In this document: positions 1 to 12,600 of the stretch, in pieces
How the letters are laid out: every line of letters begins with the position of its first letter
How positions within the stretch are numbered: the stretch's first letter is position 1
Assembly (NCBI GenBank): GCA_020152595.1
Contig: JAIGNY010003283.1
Coordinates: 246,001-310,000 of the forward strand
DNA: 64,000 nucleotides
Direction: 5' to 3'
Source: Chiridota heheva
Taxonomy: Eukaryota; Echinodermata; Holothuroidea; Apodida; Chiridotidae
Notes under the pieces: model-generated
What the model saw: only the letters and a program-made list of their open reading frames with translations
The model's database searches: none
What the model was told of the DNA's origin: nothing
Translations under genes and position numbers: made by a program

Positions 1-900
1 CCCTTAATGTAATAAAGCGTCGATGCCGTCTTCGTAGAATAGAATTACGGACACATTTTCTAGTTATACCTTCGGAGTTATATCTACTAAACAATATGAA
101 ACATATGGGACAATTTCTTTTCACATCAATTCACTCCCTTGAAATTTTCCCATTATCAAACTGAACAGAATATTAACTTTTGAATCCAAGGCTGGATTAT
201 CAAAAAAATTCAAAATTCAAATATAAGTCATACAATATGCCAATTTAATATGAATTTTCGGCAAGGTTTTGAAAAACCAGTTCAAAATATCCCATATTGA
301 ATTATTTTGATTCTACAGACAGGTCAATTATCCTCAAGACTGCTCTTCAAATAACCTACAGGCATTAAAACTGGTTGCTATGGTGATAACTATATTCAAA
401 TCAAGGCATTTTGCTGAAAATAAGATGTTGAGGAGATCTTGTGAAGTTTTGAAGATGAACCCTGTTTCCTGAGAGGAGAGAAAATGACAGCCTTCAAATA
501 TTTTATTGCAGGAATTTAAAATTGTAGTTAATTGTAGAATTGTAGGCTAGAAAATACAAGCAAATTTCTGTTCATGGAAACCATGGCATATAGTTTCGTT
601 TTTATTGTTTGTTTTTTTAAAGGGTTTATCAAATTTAAGCATATATAACACAACGTTTCTACCATTTCATAAATAAAGGCTTCTGTGTTTTACACAAAAA
701 TGAAAGTTAAAACTGCATGTAGCAGGTATATGCACTTTAGGAAATTTGAAGTCAAAATTGCAAAATAGACACTTGTCGCTGCATCTAAAGTATTTATAAC
801 CTTGTCAAGAAATATAAAGAAAAGTTTTAAAATGTTCTCCAAAATAGATGATAACTCATTCTTAGACTTTTGAGAACCTAAGCCCAGAATATACACTTAC
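1..900. other. AT-rich unique sequence
   Basis: No gene, repeat family or RNA is recognisable here. The longest open stretch (690-896, minus) has an ordinary AT-rich composition and lies directly downstream of a splice-donor-like site at 900, so it would be intronic if the candidate exon at 901-975 is real. Confidence 0.5.
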
Positions 901-975
901 CCTAGGATCTAGGAATGAATAAATTGCCATTATAGTGAAATGATGGAAATTCTGCCTATATAGCTGGGACACTAG
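901..975 (-). CDS. candidate 25-codon exon, unknown protein
   Basis: Seen: read on the minus strand, an AG acceptor (after TGAGTACAG) is followed by exactly 25 open codons and then a good donor, CCTAGG|GTAAGT. The segment starts and ends in phase 0. It encodes LVSQLYRQNF... and ends FLDPR. The acceptor lacks a good pyrimidine tract. I do not recognise the protein; the closing LDPR resembles the LDPRFK motif of hAT transposases, but four residues are too few to decide. It could equally be chance. Confidence 0.15.
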
Positions 976-1308
976 CTGTACTCACATAAGTTCATGAATT
1001 AAGCATGGTTTTTATTCTGATTGCTACAGTATTGTTGTTTTGAAGCCAAATCAATAAGAGATGACTACAAAATGTGTTAAAAACAATCGACAAATAAGAC
1101 TTGCATCCATTACAGCGAGTCAAATCTTGACCTCTATCTTTACACCTCAAGTGATACTCCAAAGAAATGAGGGCATTTTTGACCTGTAATTCCATGTCTT
1201 ATAAGTTCATCTTGACATCCTTTTTGATTATTACAACATAATGCTTTATAGTGCAAAGTTCTTAAATGCTACACAGGATATTATTGAACAATGTAGCATA
1301 GCATAGCA

Positions 1309-1470
1309 AGGTTTAACATCCCGAAAGCATCCAGTGCTGGACATTATATCAAGACAGCCACTGCCTTTGGTAACCAGTTGTGAACTCATTGGTTGCAGAC
1401 CCACCAGGATATCAACCCGGGACGTGTGGGTGAGAGGACAAAGCACTAACCGCTACACCACGGAGGTCTG
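1309..1470 (-). repeat. tRNA-derived SINE, family A, copy 1
   Basis: On the minus strand the element begins with a tRNA-like head: GTGGTGTAGCGGTTAGTGC matches a pol III A box and GGGTTGATATCC lies where a B box is expected. An unrelated body follows and ends near GGATGTTAAACC. The same ~160 bp occurs at 26972-27134 (minus), and its head and first body half occur at 57163-57300 (plus). The tRNA-head end abuts the (TA)n tract at 1494. It is non-coding and was moved by LINE machinery; the partner LINE is not identified. Confidence 0.8.
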
Positions 1471-1489
1471 TAAAATGTGACCCATAATG

Positions 1490-1493
<4 letters not shown>

Positions 1494-1576
<83 letters not shown>

Positions 1577-1609
1577 TACATTATATATATATATACATAT
1601 ATATTTATA

Positions 1610-1700
<91 letters not shown>
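1494..1700. repeat. (TA)n microsatellite
   Basis: About 200 bp of almost uninterrupted TA dinucleotides, broken only near 1571-1613 by a few CA and TT variants. It is self-complementary and can extrude as a cruciform. The alternating Tyr-Ile reading frames on both strands are translations of the repeat and not genes. Confidence 0.98.
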
Positions 1701-1701
<1 letters not shown>

Positions 1702-1702
1702 T

Positions 1703-3250
1703 ATAGATAGACATTGAGAATTACAAAATAATTTGCATACTTAGTATCATACAACAATCGACCAACAATTCCTTTTTGGAAACATTTCTCAACAATCTCA
1801 ATTAAAATGCAACACGGAAAATTATGCACACAGCCTTCAAATATATACAAAACTAATTTTTATAAATCCCAAAAATCATGAAAAGTGTCCTTTCAATTTG
1901 TTTAAGGTTCTTTACAAAATTACACGCTTCGTAAGTTGTCATTAGAATATATGGATTATTTAAAGGAACATATGTGAAAATAAAAACAAGAAATATTTTC
2001 ACCTTGAAAGATCGCGGAAAAGAATTATTTTTTTCTGAAGAAAAAAATAAATCAAAAACTAAAGTTCCTGATTTTATGCAACTTAGCTATGATTTAACAC
2101 AGCACAAATTAAATCTCTGCCCCCTCCATTCCCCATGAATAACCAATAACTGACTTATTTTGAAGCTTTCAGTATAATGACAATTTCAAAATACACAAAC
2201 AACTGCTTTTGTTCTAGAACAAAAATATATATATATATCTTTTAATCTTTCATCTTGCATTGGATAGAGTTACCCTCAAGGTATATAAAATGGTAATGAC
2301 CCAGAATTACTGCAATCTAAAAGAAACTTTGATTGACCACGATTTATAAAGATATGGAGATCTATTGACCATCTGCATAACTTACAGGTTTGATCTGGGT
2401 GCAAATAAAAAGCTTACGGGAAGTCACGTTTCCTCTGAGTATAGATAGTGAAAGGGAGAAAAAAATCCATGATGTTAATGACAATATTTCTTTCATGATG
2501 GTGGTGATAAAAGCTAGGGTGACAAATGTTCATTTTGGTCTGAGTCATCTGATTCGATGAAAATGAGGTCATCCAAATCTGATGGGCAATTTCAGGGAAA
2601 ATTTCCTAGTCAGCATTTTGTGTAAAACAAAGGAAAATTTAATAGTAATTGTCAAGGTAGATTTTTTTTAATTGCAGATGAGCATCCTAATCCTATTCAA
2701 GGAATACTGCAAAGGTGCATAGGTAGAGGCAATACTAGCTAAATTACATTTAAATTAATAAAAATCATCAAACTTGCAAAATATATTAAGAAAATTGACA
2801 AACATTGACCATTTTACAGCATTTTTAAATCTCAGGCATCAACTTGCATATTTTATGCAAATTTTGTAATACTGGACAATCTTATTGAGTCTAATTTGCC
2901 ATGCCCACAATAAAATTGTAGCAGGAATACTTTCCCATCATTTTCAGTGACTAAAATTTAGGAAAGAATTACATCAAGATTGTGAATAGTCTACCCAGTC
3001 ACATTGTTGAAGGGATATGACTATCATATCTCATATTCACATCCAAAATAAATAACATTTATGACCAATACACTTCATTCATCAAGCATTCATAATGTCC
3101 CATCAATAATGTAGAGAAAATTGACACACAAAAGAAATGTGTCTTTTCTCAAACTGCAGTCAAAATGAATGTGCTACTTAACGCATGAATTATGAAAAAC
3201 AAGCCGCTGTATCTTAAAATGTTTTGTTTGATGACAGACAAATGATACCC
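1703..3250. other. AT-rich unique sequence
   Basis: I see no gene, no tandem array and no recognisable transposon. Short (TA)n tracts are present near 2226-2239. Confidence 0.5.
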
Positions 3251-3259
3251 AGAACAAAA

Positions 3260-3265
3260 TTTATT
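3260..3265 (-). promoter_or_regulatory. possible polyadenylation signal
   Basis: Minus-strand AATAAA lies about 160 bases downstream of the stop codon of the candidate terminal exon at 3426-3490. The hexamer is common by chance in AT-rich DNA, so it supports that exon only weakly. Confidence 0.2.
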
Positions 3266-3425
3266 CCCTGTACAAAGCATTTAACACCTTTTTTGAAGTC
3301 ATTCTTGAGAGAACTTTCCCATCATGCTCAATGATATGCATCGTGTACTTCAAACAAACACAGCCTTTCTCATCGGGGAAAAAAGAAGGAAAGATAACAA
3401 CAGTGCTATCTTCTTAAGATGAAAC

Positions 3426-3490
3426 TTAGCTATGATTGATTACGGTTCCGAATCGTGTCCTGTAGCGATATAACAAGCCATCTTCTCCTA
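3426..3490 (-). CDS. candidate terminal exon, unknown protein
   Basis: A strong minus-strand acceptor (TTTTGTTATTTGTTTCAG) precedes a short open segment ending in TAA at 3426. If one base of the first codon comes from the upstream exon, it reads GEDGLLYRYRTRFGT... with a stop 21 codons on. A second frame (RRRWLVISL...) is also open to a TAG, so the frame is undecided. An AATAAA follows at 3260-3265. No family is recognised. The acceptor is the best evidence. Confidence 0.25.
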
Positions 3491-3750
3491 CTGAAACAAA
3501 TAACAAAATTAAATGTTTTGGAGGAAATTTGAAAGTGATTGTTCGGATTGGCTGGAGGAATATAAAGGAGAGATGCCTGGGTGGGTTGGTCTCTTTTATT
3601 TGATTTGGAAGGATTACAATATCCACAAAGGTCAGCAATTTAGAACATGATTATTCAAGATTAAAGATATATAGATATTTCTTAGTGATAAATGATACAT
3701 TCAAGGTCTATGAATATGCAGCAATTTCTATATTGTTTTAAGAGATTATT

Positions 3751-3915
3751 AGGTTTGGTTTGTTGATATTTAACGGCACCGCAACAGTCACATGTACCAA
3801 GAGGGCGTTAATAAATTATGGTGTAAGATTTATGGTAGTGAGCAAAGGAAGGTTTGCAAGGGAGAAAAAGGGGGAAAACAGAAAAAGAGGGGGAAAAAGA
3901 TTATTGAGAAATGGG
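3751..3915 (-). mobile_element. LINE 3' end, RNase H-bearing family, copy 1
   Basis: The plus strand reads GGTTTGGTTTGTTGA, then a GGCACCGC(A)ACAGTCA block and a GTACCAAGAGG block. The same blocks in the same order lie at 42961-43060, just downstream of a decayed LINE reading frame, and at 56583-56650. They are therefore the 3' untranslated tail of that LINE family. Purine-rich sequence follows up to ~3915. Only the tail is present here, as expected of a 5'-truncated insertion. Confidence 0.6.
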
Positions 3916-5312
3916 CAGATCAATTTTTTAATTTTGAAAATAACTCTTCTAGTTTGTAAGTTATGGTTGATCAGAGTGTGATCAGTTTTTACTTGATGCA
4001 AAATTTGTGATGTATGACAGTTCAAAATCTTATGTAATTCTTTTAATTTCTTTCCTTAATTTTAATTATTGAAGATGGGAAAATTTCTTGATAGAATTTG
4101 ATTGGGGATATGACAAAGACTAAAAAACTTTCGGTCAAAATTTGCTGCACAAGTTACGATAGGACATTTCAAAAACAAAGGATTTACAAAGAAAAACATC
4201 ACAAAATTTGAATAAATATGATCTTTAGGAACTTTTTTTCTACTATTGATATATTACTATGATATCTACTATGGGAATATAAGTCAGCTGTTGCTGTCTG
4301 CCTTAGAATATTAATGCATCGTGTAAATTACAGCTCCATGATATGAAAAACAACTTAGGAATAACCTTGAACTTTTGAATGCATGATATGGCAATAAATC
4401 TGATACTACAGAGGAATAACTAAGAAGATACTCTAGTGCATTACATGTGCAGCAGTGAACAAGCGATTATAGTGTGTTTAATGTAGTCTTAATCATTGAA
4501 GGCAAGCAATCTTGGAGTATAAGTAAGTTTGACCTTATAGCTGTCTGGGTAAGATATCTTTCCTGGTCAATTTCTAAAAATATACAAGAACTGCTTGTAT
4601 TAACAGGATGAAATAAAAGTTTTTAATATAATCTATTCAATTTGAAATATTTTACACACAAAAGAGCTGCATGATCTAAGTACTGTACTGCAGGTATCTC
4701 AATAGAAACTTCAATTATTTGCAATGTCTTTTTGTTAACCCTCTGATTCCCACGCAGTGGTGACACGATTGACTGGACATGCAATTTTCAAAGAATTATT
4801 TTGCTTTGTTAAGTAGCCCATGCAGTTATCCTGGTATCATTTGCAAAAGCTTGAATAGTTCTTTCAGAAAATGTCACTTTTTGGTCTGAGTTATATTGAA
4901 GTTTGGTTGAAATAGAGGAAAACATTTTAATGCACAAAATTTAACGAAAAAAAACGATTAAAAAAAATTACTTGCCATACTTCCAGACCTTGCTTTTGCC
5001 TTAAAATTTGTGAGGAACTTACAAAACATCAATGTTTCCAATTCGGTTTATATTTGACTGCCCTCATCATCAATCTCTATCATCAATACTTTTGGCAAAA
5101 GTTGTGAAAAATATCATAATTTTTAGCCTTTTTTATACTAAAATTTGGCAAAAATTGCAGTTTTGGATCGCAATACAACTCCCCTGTGCAAAATATACCA
5201 TTAGAAAGGCCATTTCACCTATTTTCAATTAAAAACACATAAGGAACTACCAACTCTTTGTTCATAGCACATAGGTATGAATAGAAACCCCACACACACT
5301 AAGACATACTCA
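3916..5312. other. AT-rich unique sequence
   Basis: No gene or repeat family was recognised. Confidence 0.45.
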
Positions 5313-5385
5313 GTCCAGTGCAGCGGTTAGCGTTCAGGATCACTTCACGTGAATGGCCTGTGTTCGAACACCGAGCAGGATGCAT
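5313..5385 (+). repeat. tRNA-derived SINE head
   Basis: CAGTGCAGCGGTTAGCG resembles a tRNA A box and GTGTTCGAACACC a B box, spaced as in a tRNA. The flanking arms do not form a tRNA acceptor stem, so this is a tRNA-derived SINE or pseudo-tRNA and not a functional tRNA gene. No second copy with the same body was found in the window. Confidence 0.5.
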
Positions 5386-5712
5386 GGCTTTGGTTTTGCC
5401 GTGAGTAATTACAGCGGTGATTATTAATTTGTTTATTTTCATTGTTTTTGTATTTTTTGCTTTGAGAAAAAAATTTAGACTGGTATTATTGGAAAATAGA
5501 TTTTACAAACAATCTAAATATGTAAATAAAAATCCTTCATTTTCATTTTTACAGGAATACAAGCTAAAAAAATTGAACAAATATGAGCTAATTTTGTCTA
5601 AAATTTACATATTTATGTTCATTGACTTTTTTTTTTTATATGAAAAGTTTATTGTCTTAGCATCCACATAAACCAAAACTTGTAGTTATAAAACAAAAGA
5701 AAAGTTTTGAAA

Positions 5713-6575
5713 AACCACAACCAAAAGGTTTTGTGGTTCCAATGCTTTTTTCATGCTCAGATTAATTTTGTAGTGACTGTTATGTCATTGCATATCATGA
5801 GACATTTGAGATATCGTATTTACAAGCTCTTTCAGCAAAATCATATTAAGCCCTGCCCACTATGCAAATTAATGAAATTCAATATTCTTATCAAATGACA
5901 CGTACAAACTAGCTAAAATCGTAATATGAAACAAAACAGACTGTAATTGATAAAATATGAGCATTTTAAGATATTCACATTAAGCCCAGCCTACTAATTA
6001 ATATGTATGACATCACCAAAAACAATAGGGCACTTCTACAGACCATGGACTGTGTACCACATAGTCCATTGAGCATTTCAACTTTTTTTATATAAAGTCC
6101 CGCCTGCCTATTAATATGCATGATATTACCACCAAAAACAATGGGGCACATCTGCAGACCATGGGCTATCTGTATACAAAATATGACATGAATCCAGTTT
6201 ACCGTTCTTGAGATATACAGTGCTTACAAGCTCTTTTCAACAAAATCATGTTAAGCCCCACCCACTATGCATATTAATGAAATTCAACATTTTTGTACCA
6301 TGAGTATGTACACACTAGCTAACAGCCTAATTTCATTCAATATGAAACAAAGTAGACATACGATTGTAAAAATATAAGCATTTCAAGATATTTACATTAA
6401 GCCCCGCCTTAATTCGGTGTATCCTTCTTGAGATATCCCGCTTTCGAGCTTGCTGTCACAGACGCACATACACACGTATACATACATACATACACATACT
6501 GTTCATACACATGCCAGCATGAATGCATAGGTTCCTTATGCTATTAGCATCAGAACCAATAATTTTGAAAAAGTG
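5713..6575 (+). mobile_element. Helitron-like (HINE-type) element, copy 1
   Basis: It starts with a hairpin-forming end, AACCACAACCAAAAGG followed by TTTTGTGGTTCC. Degenerate modules of 110-155 bp follow, each opening with AAGCCCCGCC-CACT or AAGCCCCGCC-TACT and a TATGCATATTAATGA or ATTAATATGCATGA block. A CATA/CACA microsatellite lies at 6465-6515. The element closes with a second hairpin, GGTTCCTTATGC...GCATCAGAACC. Known HINE/pearl-type non-autonomous Helitron-like elements have this plan of terminal hairpins, ~150-bp central repeats and a microsatellite. There is no coding capacity. Classification is by architecture only. Confidence 0.6.
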
Positions 6576-7739
6576 CAGTCACTGTCGACCCCCTGAGACT
6601 AGGAGTTAACAGATCTAGTATCATTCTTTTATAAAAACATTTACTACAAAATACATTTCTAAACAATGGATATATAAATCTCAGAATATTTAAGATAATA
6701 TGAAAGAAGGTAAAATAATGACAATAATTATGTACTTGCAACACAAACACAATTACATGAGAATTTCATGAAATTCAGCATAATTCAGAATCATCGTGAA
6801 AAAAAAAAAAACCCGACAAATTGCATTAGTATTGCGTTGGTCTTGCACTAAGTATTGCATTGGTATTTGACTTATCACTAAATGACCCACACCCAAATCC
6901 TTGATATATCTTACAAGTCTTCTCGTCTTTACCTGTGCAAGTTAAAATCTTAATCATTTTAGTTAACAAACACACAGAAAAAAATATGAATTGGAAAGAA
7001 ACAGCTAAGATATTCATTGAATTTTAATTCTTTATCTATATAAACCGTACGCCACTTAAGAACTTTCCCAAAATTTACACCTTATATGAAACATGCCAAT
7101 GAAACTGACTAATTGAAATATAGCTCTTGAAAATATAATTTACAGTCCCCCTTCACCAAGTATTCAAGACAATTAGGTTCATTAAGTATTCATTCTCACT
7201 GGTGATGATATACACAGTTAAGATTACTTGTGCAACAATTGCCTTATTAATTTTACTGTGCCTTTTGCAGAAAACAAATGACAGTCATCATAAACATTTC
7301 CATCTATACACAATTCAATATTTAATTCATTCTGTCTTAAAAATTAATTTTCTTTCTCTTTTCTAAACTCTAGAATACAGTGTTTATTTCTCTCTCACTT
7401 TGTTCCATTTCAAAAGAAAACCTGACAGTTTCGCGTCACTCAGGTGACAAAATCCGAAACGAACAGGATTCATTACAAATTGCAATTTTCAAAAATATTG
7501 ACAAAACGGTAGCGTTTCTCGAGTTAGTGTCCAAATGTTTGCTCAGCTTCTGTACATGATCAGTTTCTTTGCTTTGTATTAAACAAAAAAACGCATCTGA
7601 AATACCAATAAAAAAAAAAATCGTAGTGCAAAGCGGTGGAAAAGTGTGAAAGGAGAGTTATACGATGTAGTGTCAGATTACAAGCATTTAGTGTCTGTAA
7701 GCATCACAGGATTGTGTCAAGTTTGAAACGGAGTGTGGC
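6576..7739. other. AT-rich unique sequence
   Basis: No gene or repeat was recognised. Confidence 0.45.
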
Positions 7740-9050
7740 AGGACTGGTGTATTAAAAAACAAAATCAAGATTACTTTGAAATGGGCCATGCGACACCTTT
7801 AAGATGACTAATACAGCGAGGTAACAGCTCTCTCAAGCCTAAAACTGGTTCATAGAATACGATAGACTGTTGTTGTTCCACAGTAATGTAACACGAATGA
7901 CCTACTTTTCCCTCCTACATAATTCAGTGACAAGTTGATTCTTTTATACAATGTTTCGCTGGTGAAGGAGTTTACAAGTGGGGCTTCACCTAGATGAAAG
8001 TGTCGGGGAAGTTAAGCGCTGAAAAATCTGTGAAACAATTAGGAATATATACCACTGTGTGCGGACAGTGCCAATTTCAATTACTTCTCAATAAGAATAT
8101 TTTACTTCTCATAAGAATATTTTATGTATTAGTTTTCTTTCCCATTGGGAGGTTAATCAGGGAAGGAAAATTACTCCGCAAAATCTCAGAAGGCTACTAT
8201 CTGACTATGTTAACAGGAGATTTCCTGAGGTTCAGCAACGATTGATAGAAAAAAAATTCGTCAGTAAAAAATTTCCGCTTTAAACAATAAAGTTAAAGCC
8301 CACCCCACCCTCAGGCTTCTAAAGGCACCCTGTAGTGTTTGAAACCAAATGCAATGGGTGTGTAGTGGTCACATGTTTTCTTCCCTGTTGGGAGGTAAAA
8401 TTGGGGAATGAAAACAAAAGGGAAATTATACTCAGTAGACAAAAGATCATCGTAATTTATTAGTACAATTTTCTGCTTTGCTTTGGAAAATTTGTTTGCT
8501 GCCCCCCTCTTCCACCCTCCCCCCCACATTTCCCATTGATGACCATTCCTAAGCATCCTGTACTGTTTGAAATCTCAATGTTCTTTACTTGTGCAGTCCC
8601 ACTGACAACCAGCATCTACTTAAACAGTAAATCTAAGTTTTCTTCAAGTTTGTACATTTCATTCATATCTGAGATGTAGGCAAAGACAATATTCAATAAA
8701 TTGATTGCAACCTTGGTAAGGATCTCCAATGCTCCATCTCCAACTCTGGTATAGGGCCATAATAAACTGCCTCATCTATAAAGTAGAAAGCTGACAATAA
8801 TCATGGATGAGAAATTATATCATTATGAAGGAGCTTTGAAATGGGGGCATGCCGACACCAATGCAGATGAGTAATATAGTTTTGCATTATACCATATATC
8901 CAGAGTAATTTAACTGGTTCAAATTAAAAAGAAGTTCTTTTGAAATCCAAGAGGGAATCTAATACAGATGACCTACTTCCAGTGTTAAAAAGAAAATCCT
9001 GGCTATCAGTTCAGCTAACAACTGCTTACAAAGATAATTCCATGTAGGAG
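7740..9050. repeat. diverged direct duplication (~1.06 kb apart)
   Basis: Blocks occur twice in the same order: CTTTGAAATGGG with GCATGC and GACACC (7774 and 8834), AGATGA with TAATA, AACTGGTTCA (7842 and 8912), and GATGACCTACTT or AATGACCTACTT (7896 and 8967). Within the region, the CATTGGGAGGT/TGTTGGGAGGT and CCTGTAGTGTTTGAAA/CCTGTACTGTTTGAAA blocks also recur about 230-290 bp apart. Copies are heavily diverged and the unit borders are not clear. No coding function is seen. Confidence 0.35.
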
Positions 9051-11797
9051 TAACTTGTGACAAATATCAGCATACTAGGCAATTGTTACCAAAATTTCAG
9101 ATGAAGGGCAAAACATGTATATATCTTACTGTAGCATGTACAGAAAAGACAATGATTAGCAAACTTTTTTATTTGGATGGGGGGGGGGAGACTTGGGCCA
9201 CCCCTTGCCTCTATTGCAAGTTGTTAATGAAGCGTGGGAAGAAGAGTAAAATGCTCTACGCAAAATTATTTTGAAACAACAAAGCCCAACAAAAACAAAA
9301 AAATTCTGTGCAAATCTCAAAAACTGACACCGTATATTTTTACAAAAGATTAAACCTAATTTTTAAGAATGGAAGCAGTGGCAATACTTTAAAACCCACC
9401 AAAATGGATACTGAAATTAATTAAACATTTCCCACCAAGTAACAAGAAGAGTTTATAAGTTCAGAATTTTATCTGTAGATCAGTGCCAAACTCCCCAAAT
9501 CCACTGTAATTTATATAATGCTTAATAATTTTGATATAAACTATCGGTTTTAATACGATTCTTGTATGTCAAGTACAGTGGGTCACAATATTATAAATCA
9601 AGTTTTCTGAAATACCAATAGCTTCCAAATTTGTCAATTTTTCATCAGCAAAAATCATTCAAATATTTTCATAAGCAAAATACAGGTGATTCATTATTAC
9701 GTACTGCAAGCATCTTAAATGGCCTTGTAAGAGCAAGCTTTGATGTTCCTCGTAATAGCAAGGAATTCCATTATCACTTGGATACCTTTAAGAGCGTCAT
9801 GTTACTTGTTTGTGCATCTGTTATCAAAGCATTTAAGCAAACCCCTTCTCAACAACAGCTTCAAAGAAGCTAAGTGACTACAATTTTGAATTTTCAAGTG
9901 CATTTAAAAGCAAGATGAGCATTTGGTTATGTAATCATTGAAAGTTGTTCTCCAAGGTCAATTTGTGCATGCCAATCTTCTACAGGTAGCCATGTATGTC
10001 ATCTGGTACATAATATTTTGAAAATAATATTGTCAAATTTAGTTTATTACATGGTAAAATGGCTATTTTTAGAAAATCTTTACAAAGCATACTCCATTAT
10101 TAAGATTCGTTGATCGATCTAATCGATCAAACATGGGACAAATAATTGCACACAACCTTCTCTGCATGATTTAAATCACATCCCTCTATTGTCTACACTT
10201 AATTTGATAACTTCTTGTCTTTTATGAGCACATTACTATAATTCAAATACATTGATTCAGAGTTTGGAAGATTTAAATCTTAAAGCAAACTATTTTTTAC
10301 TTTGGCAAGATATAAATGCTAATTTGATTGATTGAATCCAGTACTTGATCAACAAATGAAAATTCATCTTCTTTGGATGACCTCTAGTGGATAAGTCATA
10401 TACAATTTAAGTTTGATTTAAAGTGTACTTTTGACATCCCATTAATCACAAATTTCAGTGCTTAATGAATTTGACTGCTAGTGATGCACAATTTATCAGT
10501 CTACCATTTGTGATGCACATTTCTTACACTTGATCAATCAATTTTTCAATCAATCAATCAGCTCCTGCAATCATAGTATCTACAAAATATTTAAATTTGT
10601 GTTTCATCCTCCAAAATGTGATTGATAGATTCAATCAAACACTTGCTCAATACCTGATATAAGGTGCTTGCTGCAATCCTAGTGTGTACCATAGGTTAAA
10701 AGCCGCCGCGTCATAGCCAGCAGAAACCCAATTTGATTGCTGATCAGTATTAGATGGAAATCGATAAAATGTCTTTATTTCCCATGCACACATCTATTAG
10801 CGCAACCATCGGCACACCAAGAATCCCGCATAATGATCTTACACAAATAATCTTATATAACAACATGCAAAATTAAGTGTACAACAGACAAGTGTTTTTT
10901 CCAGACAAAATGAATGGCGATGTAAACAAAGCCATGTGACCTCGTGATGTCAGCTAAAACATCCTTATAGCCCTCAATTATCAGAATATCAAAAAACAGT
11001 CAACCAAGTGCCTTACATATGCAATTATGGCTTAAATGAGAGAAATTCTTTTTTGAGTATCCCATAATATATCATTTTATGAATAATCGATCTGTTAAGC
11101 TTACAGGTAGAAACCTAACCTACGACAAAAGACTTTGGAATTCTGGTAACCACACACTGGAGGTAATAAGAGTTTAAATATCCAAAATGCTTCGAATAAA
11201 AGTAAGGTATGAAACCAATCTTGAATTTTTTTATGAAACTATAGACTACATATGACCTTGAGTACTTGGAACTTTAATTACATTAGTATGGTTTTGTTGC
11301 ATTTTCTCCCAGAATACTGCAACAAATTCTTTATTTATGGGATGGATTTTAGTGGTAAATAACATTTACGGTGAAATGCAGACTTAATCAAGCAAAAAGG
11401 TTAATTATTGAAGTATAATCAAATTCATCAAAACACTTCTTTATTTCTTCCAGTGAATGATCTCAATTTTGACTATAAAGCTTAATTTCTACTTCAGCAG
11501 AGAGAAAAATTGAAATAAAATGGAATTTTTATTGCCATTTAACACTCTTTCTGACCACTTGCAAATTGCGATCGACGCACACTCACATCAGCCATCTTGC
11601 CTCTGAATGAGAATATCAATTCAACAGACACGAAAATTAATATTTTTCATTAGCATATTTCCCAGAAGATTTCATAAACAATCTTACTGGGGATAAGTGT
11701 CACCTTGATTGGGTTTCATCTTTAATCACGATGAAACAGTTGAAACACTTGACCCATTACATTCCCTGGAATAAGCGCATCAGTGGTCTACTAGACT
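9051..11797. other. AT-rich unique sequence
   Basis: No gene is seen. Between 10090 and 10780 there are many GATTGATTG, CAATCAATC and GATCGATC words, giving a locally self-complementary sequence without a clear element boundary. Confidence 0.4.
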
Positions 11798-12195
11798 GTG
11801 TTCTCACTCGAACACAAGCTCGCGATCAGACCCACTGCAGGCAATCAGATCCGCAATTTTTTACTGTAAGAACATTCATTGGATCTGATAAGTCACTTGA
11901 TATTGATCCTTAGAGGCATGGGTCAATGATCATGATCCGGAATTGGCAATCATATCACCATAGGAGATTTTTAACAAAACGTGTGTTAAAACGAATATGT
12001 ACTGCCATCACGTTACTTACACAACGTCCTGTTATAACAAATTTATTTCACGCAAATTGCGGTTAGCCTGCTCGATAACATTTTGCGGGATTTTTAATGA
12101 CTCACATTTTTACTTGTGGATCACCCATGCCCTGCAATCAAATCACCTGTAGTGGGTCTGACCCTGGGCTAGCACTGAAGTGCGAACACATTACA
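11798..12195. repeat. imperfect inverted repeat, possible old DNA element
   Basis: The left arm (~11798-11855) contains TGTGTTCTCACT, CAGACCCACTGCAGG and CAATCAGATCC. The reverse complement of ~12120-12195 contains TGTGTTCGCACT, CAGACCCACTACAGG and TGATTTGATTGCAGG in the same order. The ~265-bp centre is not repetitive. Termini and target-site duplications are not obvious. Confidence 0.4.
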
Positions 12196-12600
12196 TTTTT
12201 CTACAATCATCAAGCTAATTTATCTTCAGGAATTACGATCCGTAGACTAAGTGAGAATACGGTTGTAGAGAACGATGAATTGAGTAATCAGGTCAGTTCT
12301 AAACAGTTTCGCAATCCAAGTGGAAAAACTAATTTAAGCATTTGTTTCCATAATTAAGTTTCAGCCTGGCTAATAAAAAGTACAAGACACAAATATCTCA
12401 TCAGAAACGGTAATGAATGAAAAAATGAATATTCGACAGTGTTGTCACCTTAGCGTTGTATGGTATACCGGTACTACGAAAAGTACCGATACTTTACAGT
12501 GTTGGTACAGTATGATACCACCAAATGAAAATTAACAAAGTACCGACGAGTGCTGTCTGTATTGGTACTTGCAAGAATAAGTTAAAAAAGATACCTTTAA

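Noticed and set aside
1412..1850. Tyr-Ile repeat proteins on both strands
   Set aside because: They are translations of the (TA)n microsatellite.
12440..12580. GGTACC/AATACC-rich segment as a transposon end
   Set aside because: Related words occur near 14340, 16630 and 51300, but no common border or inverted partner could be fixed.
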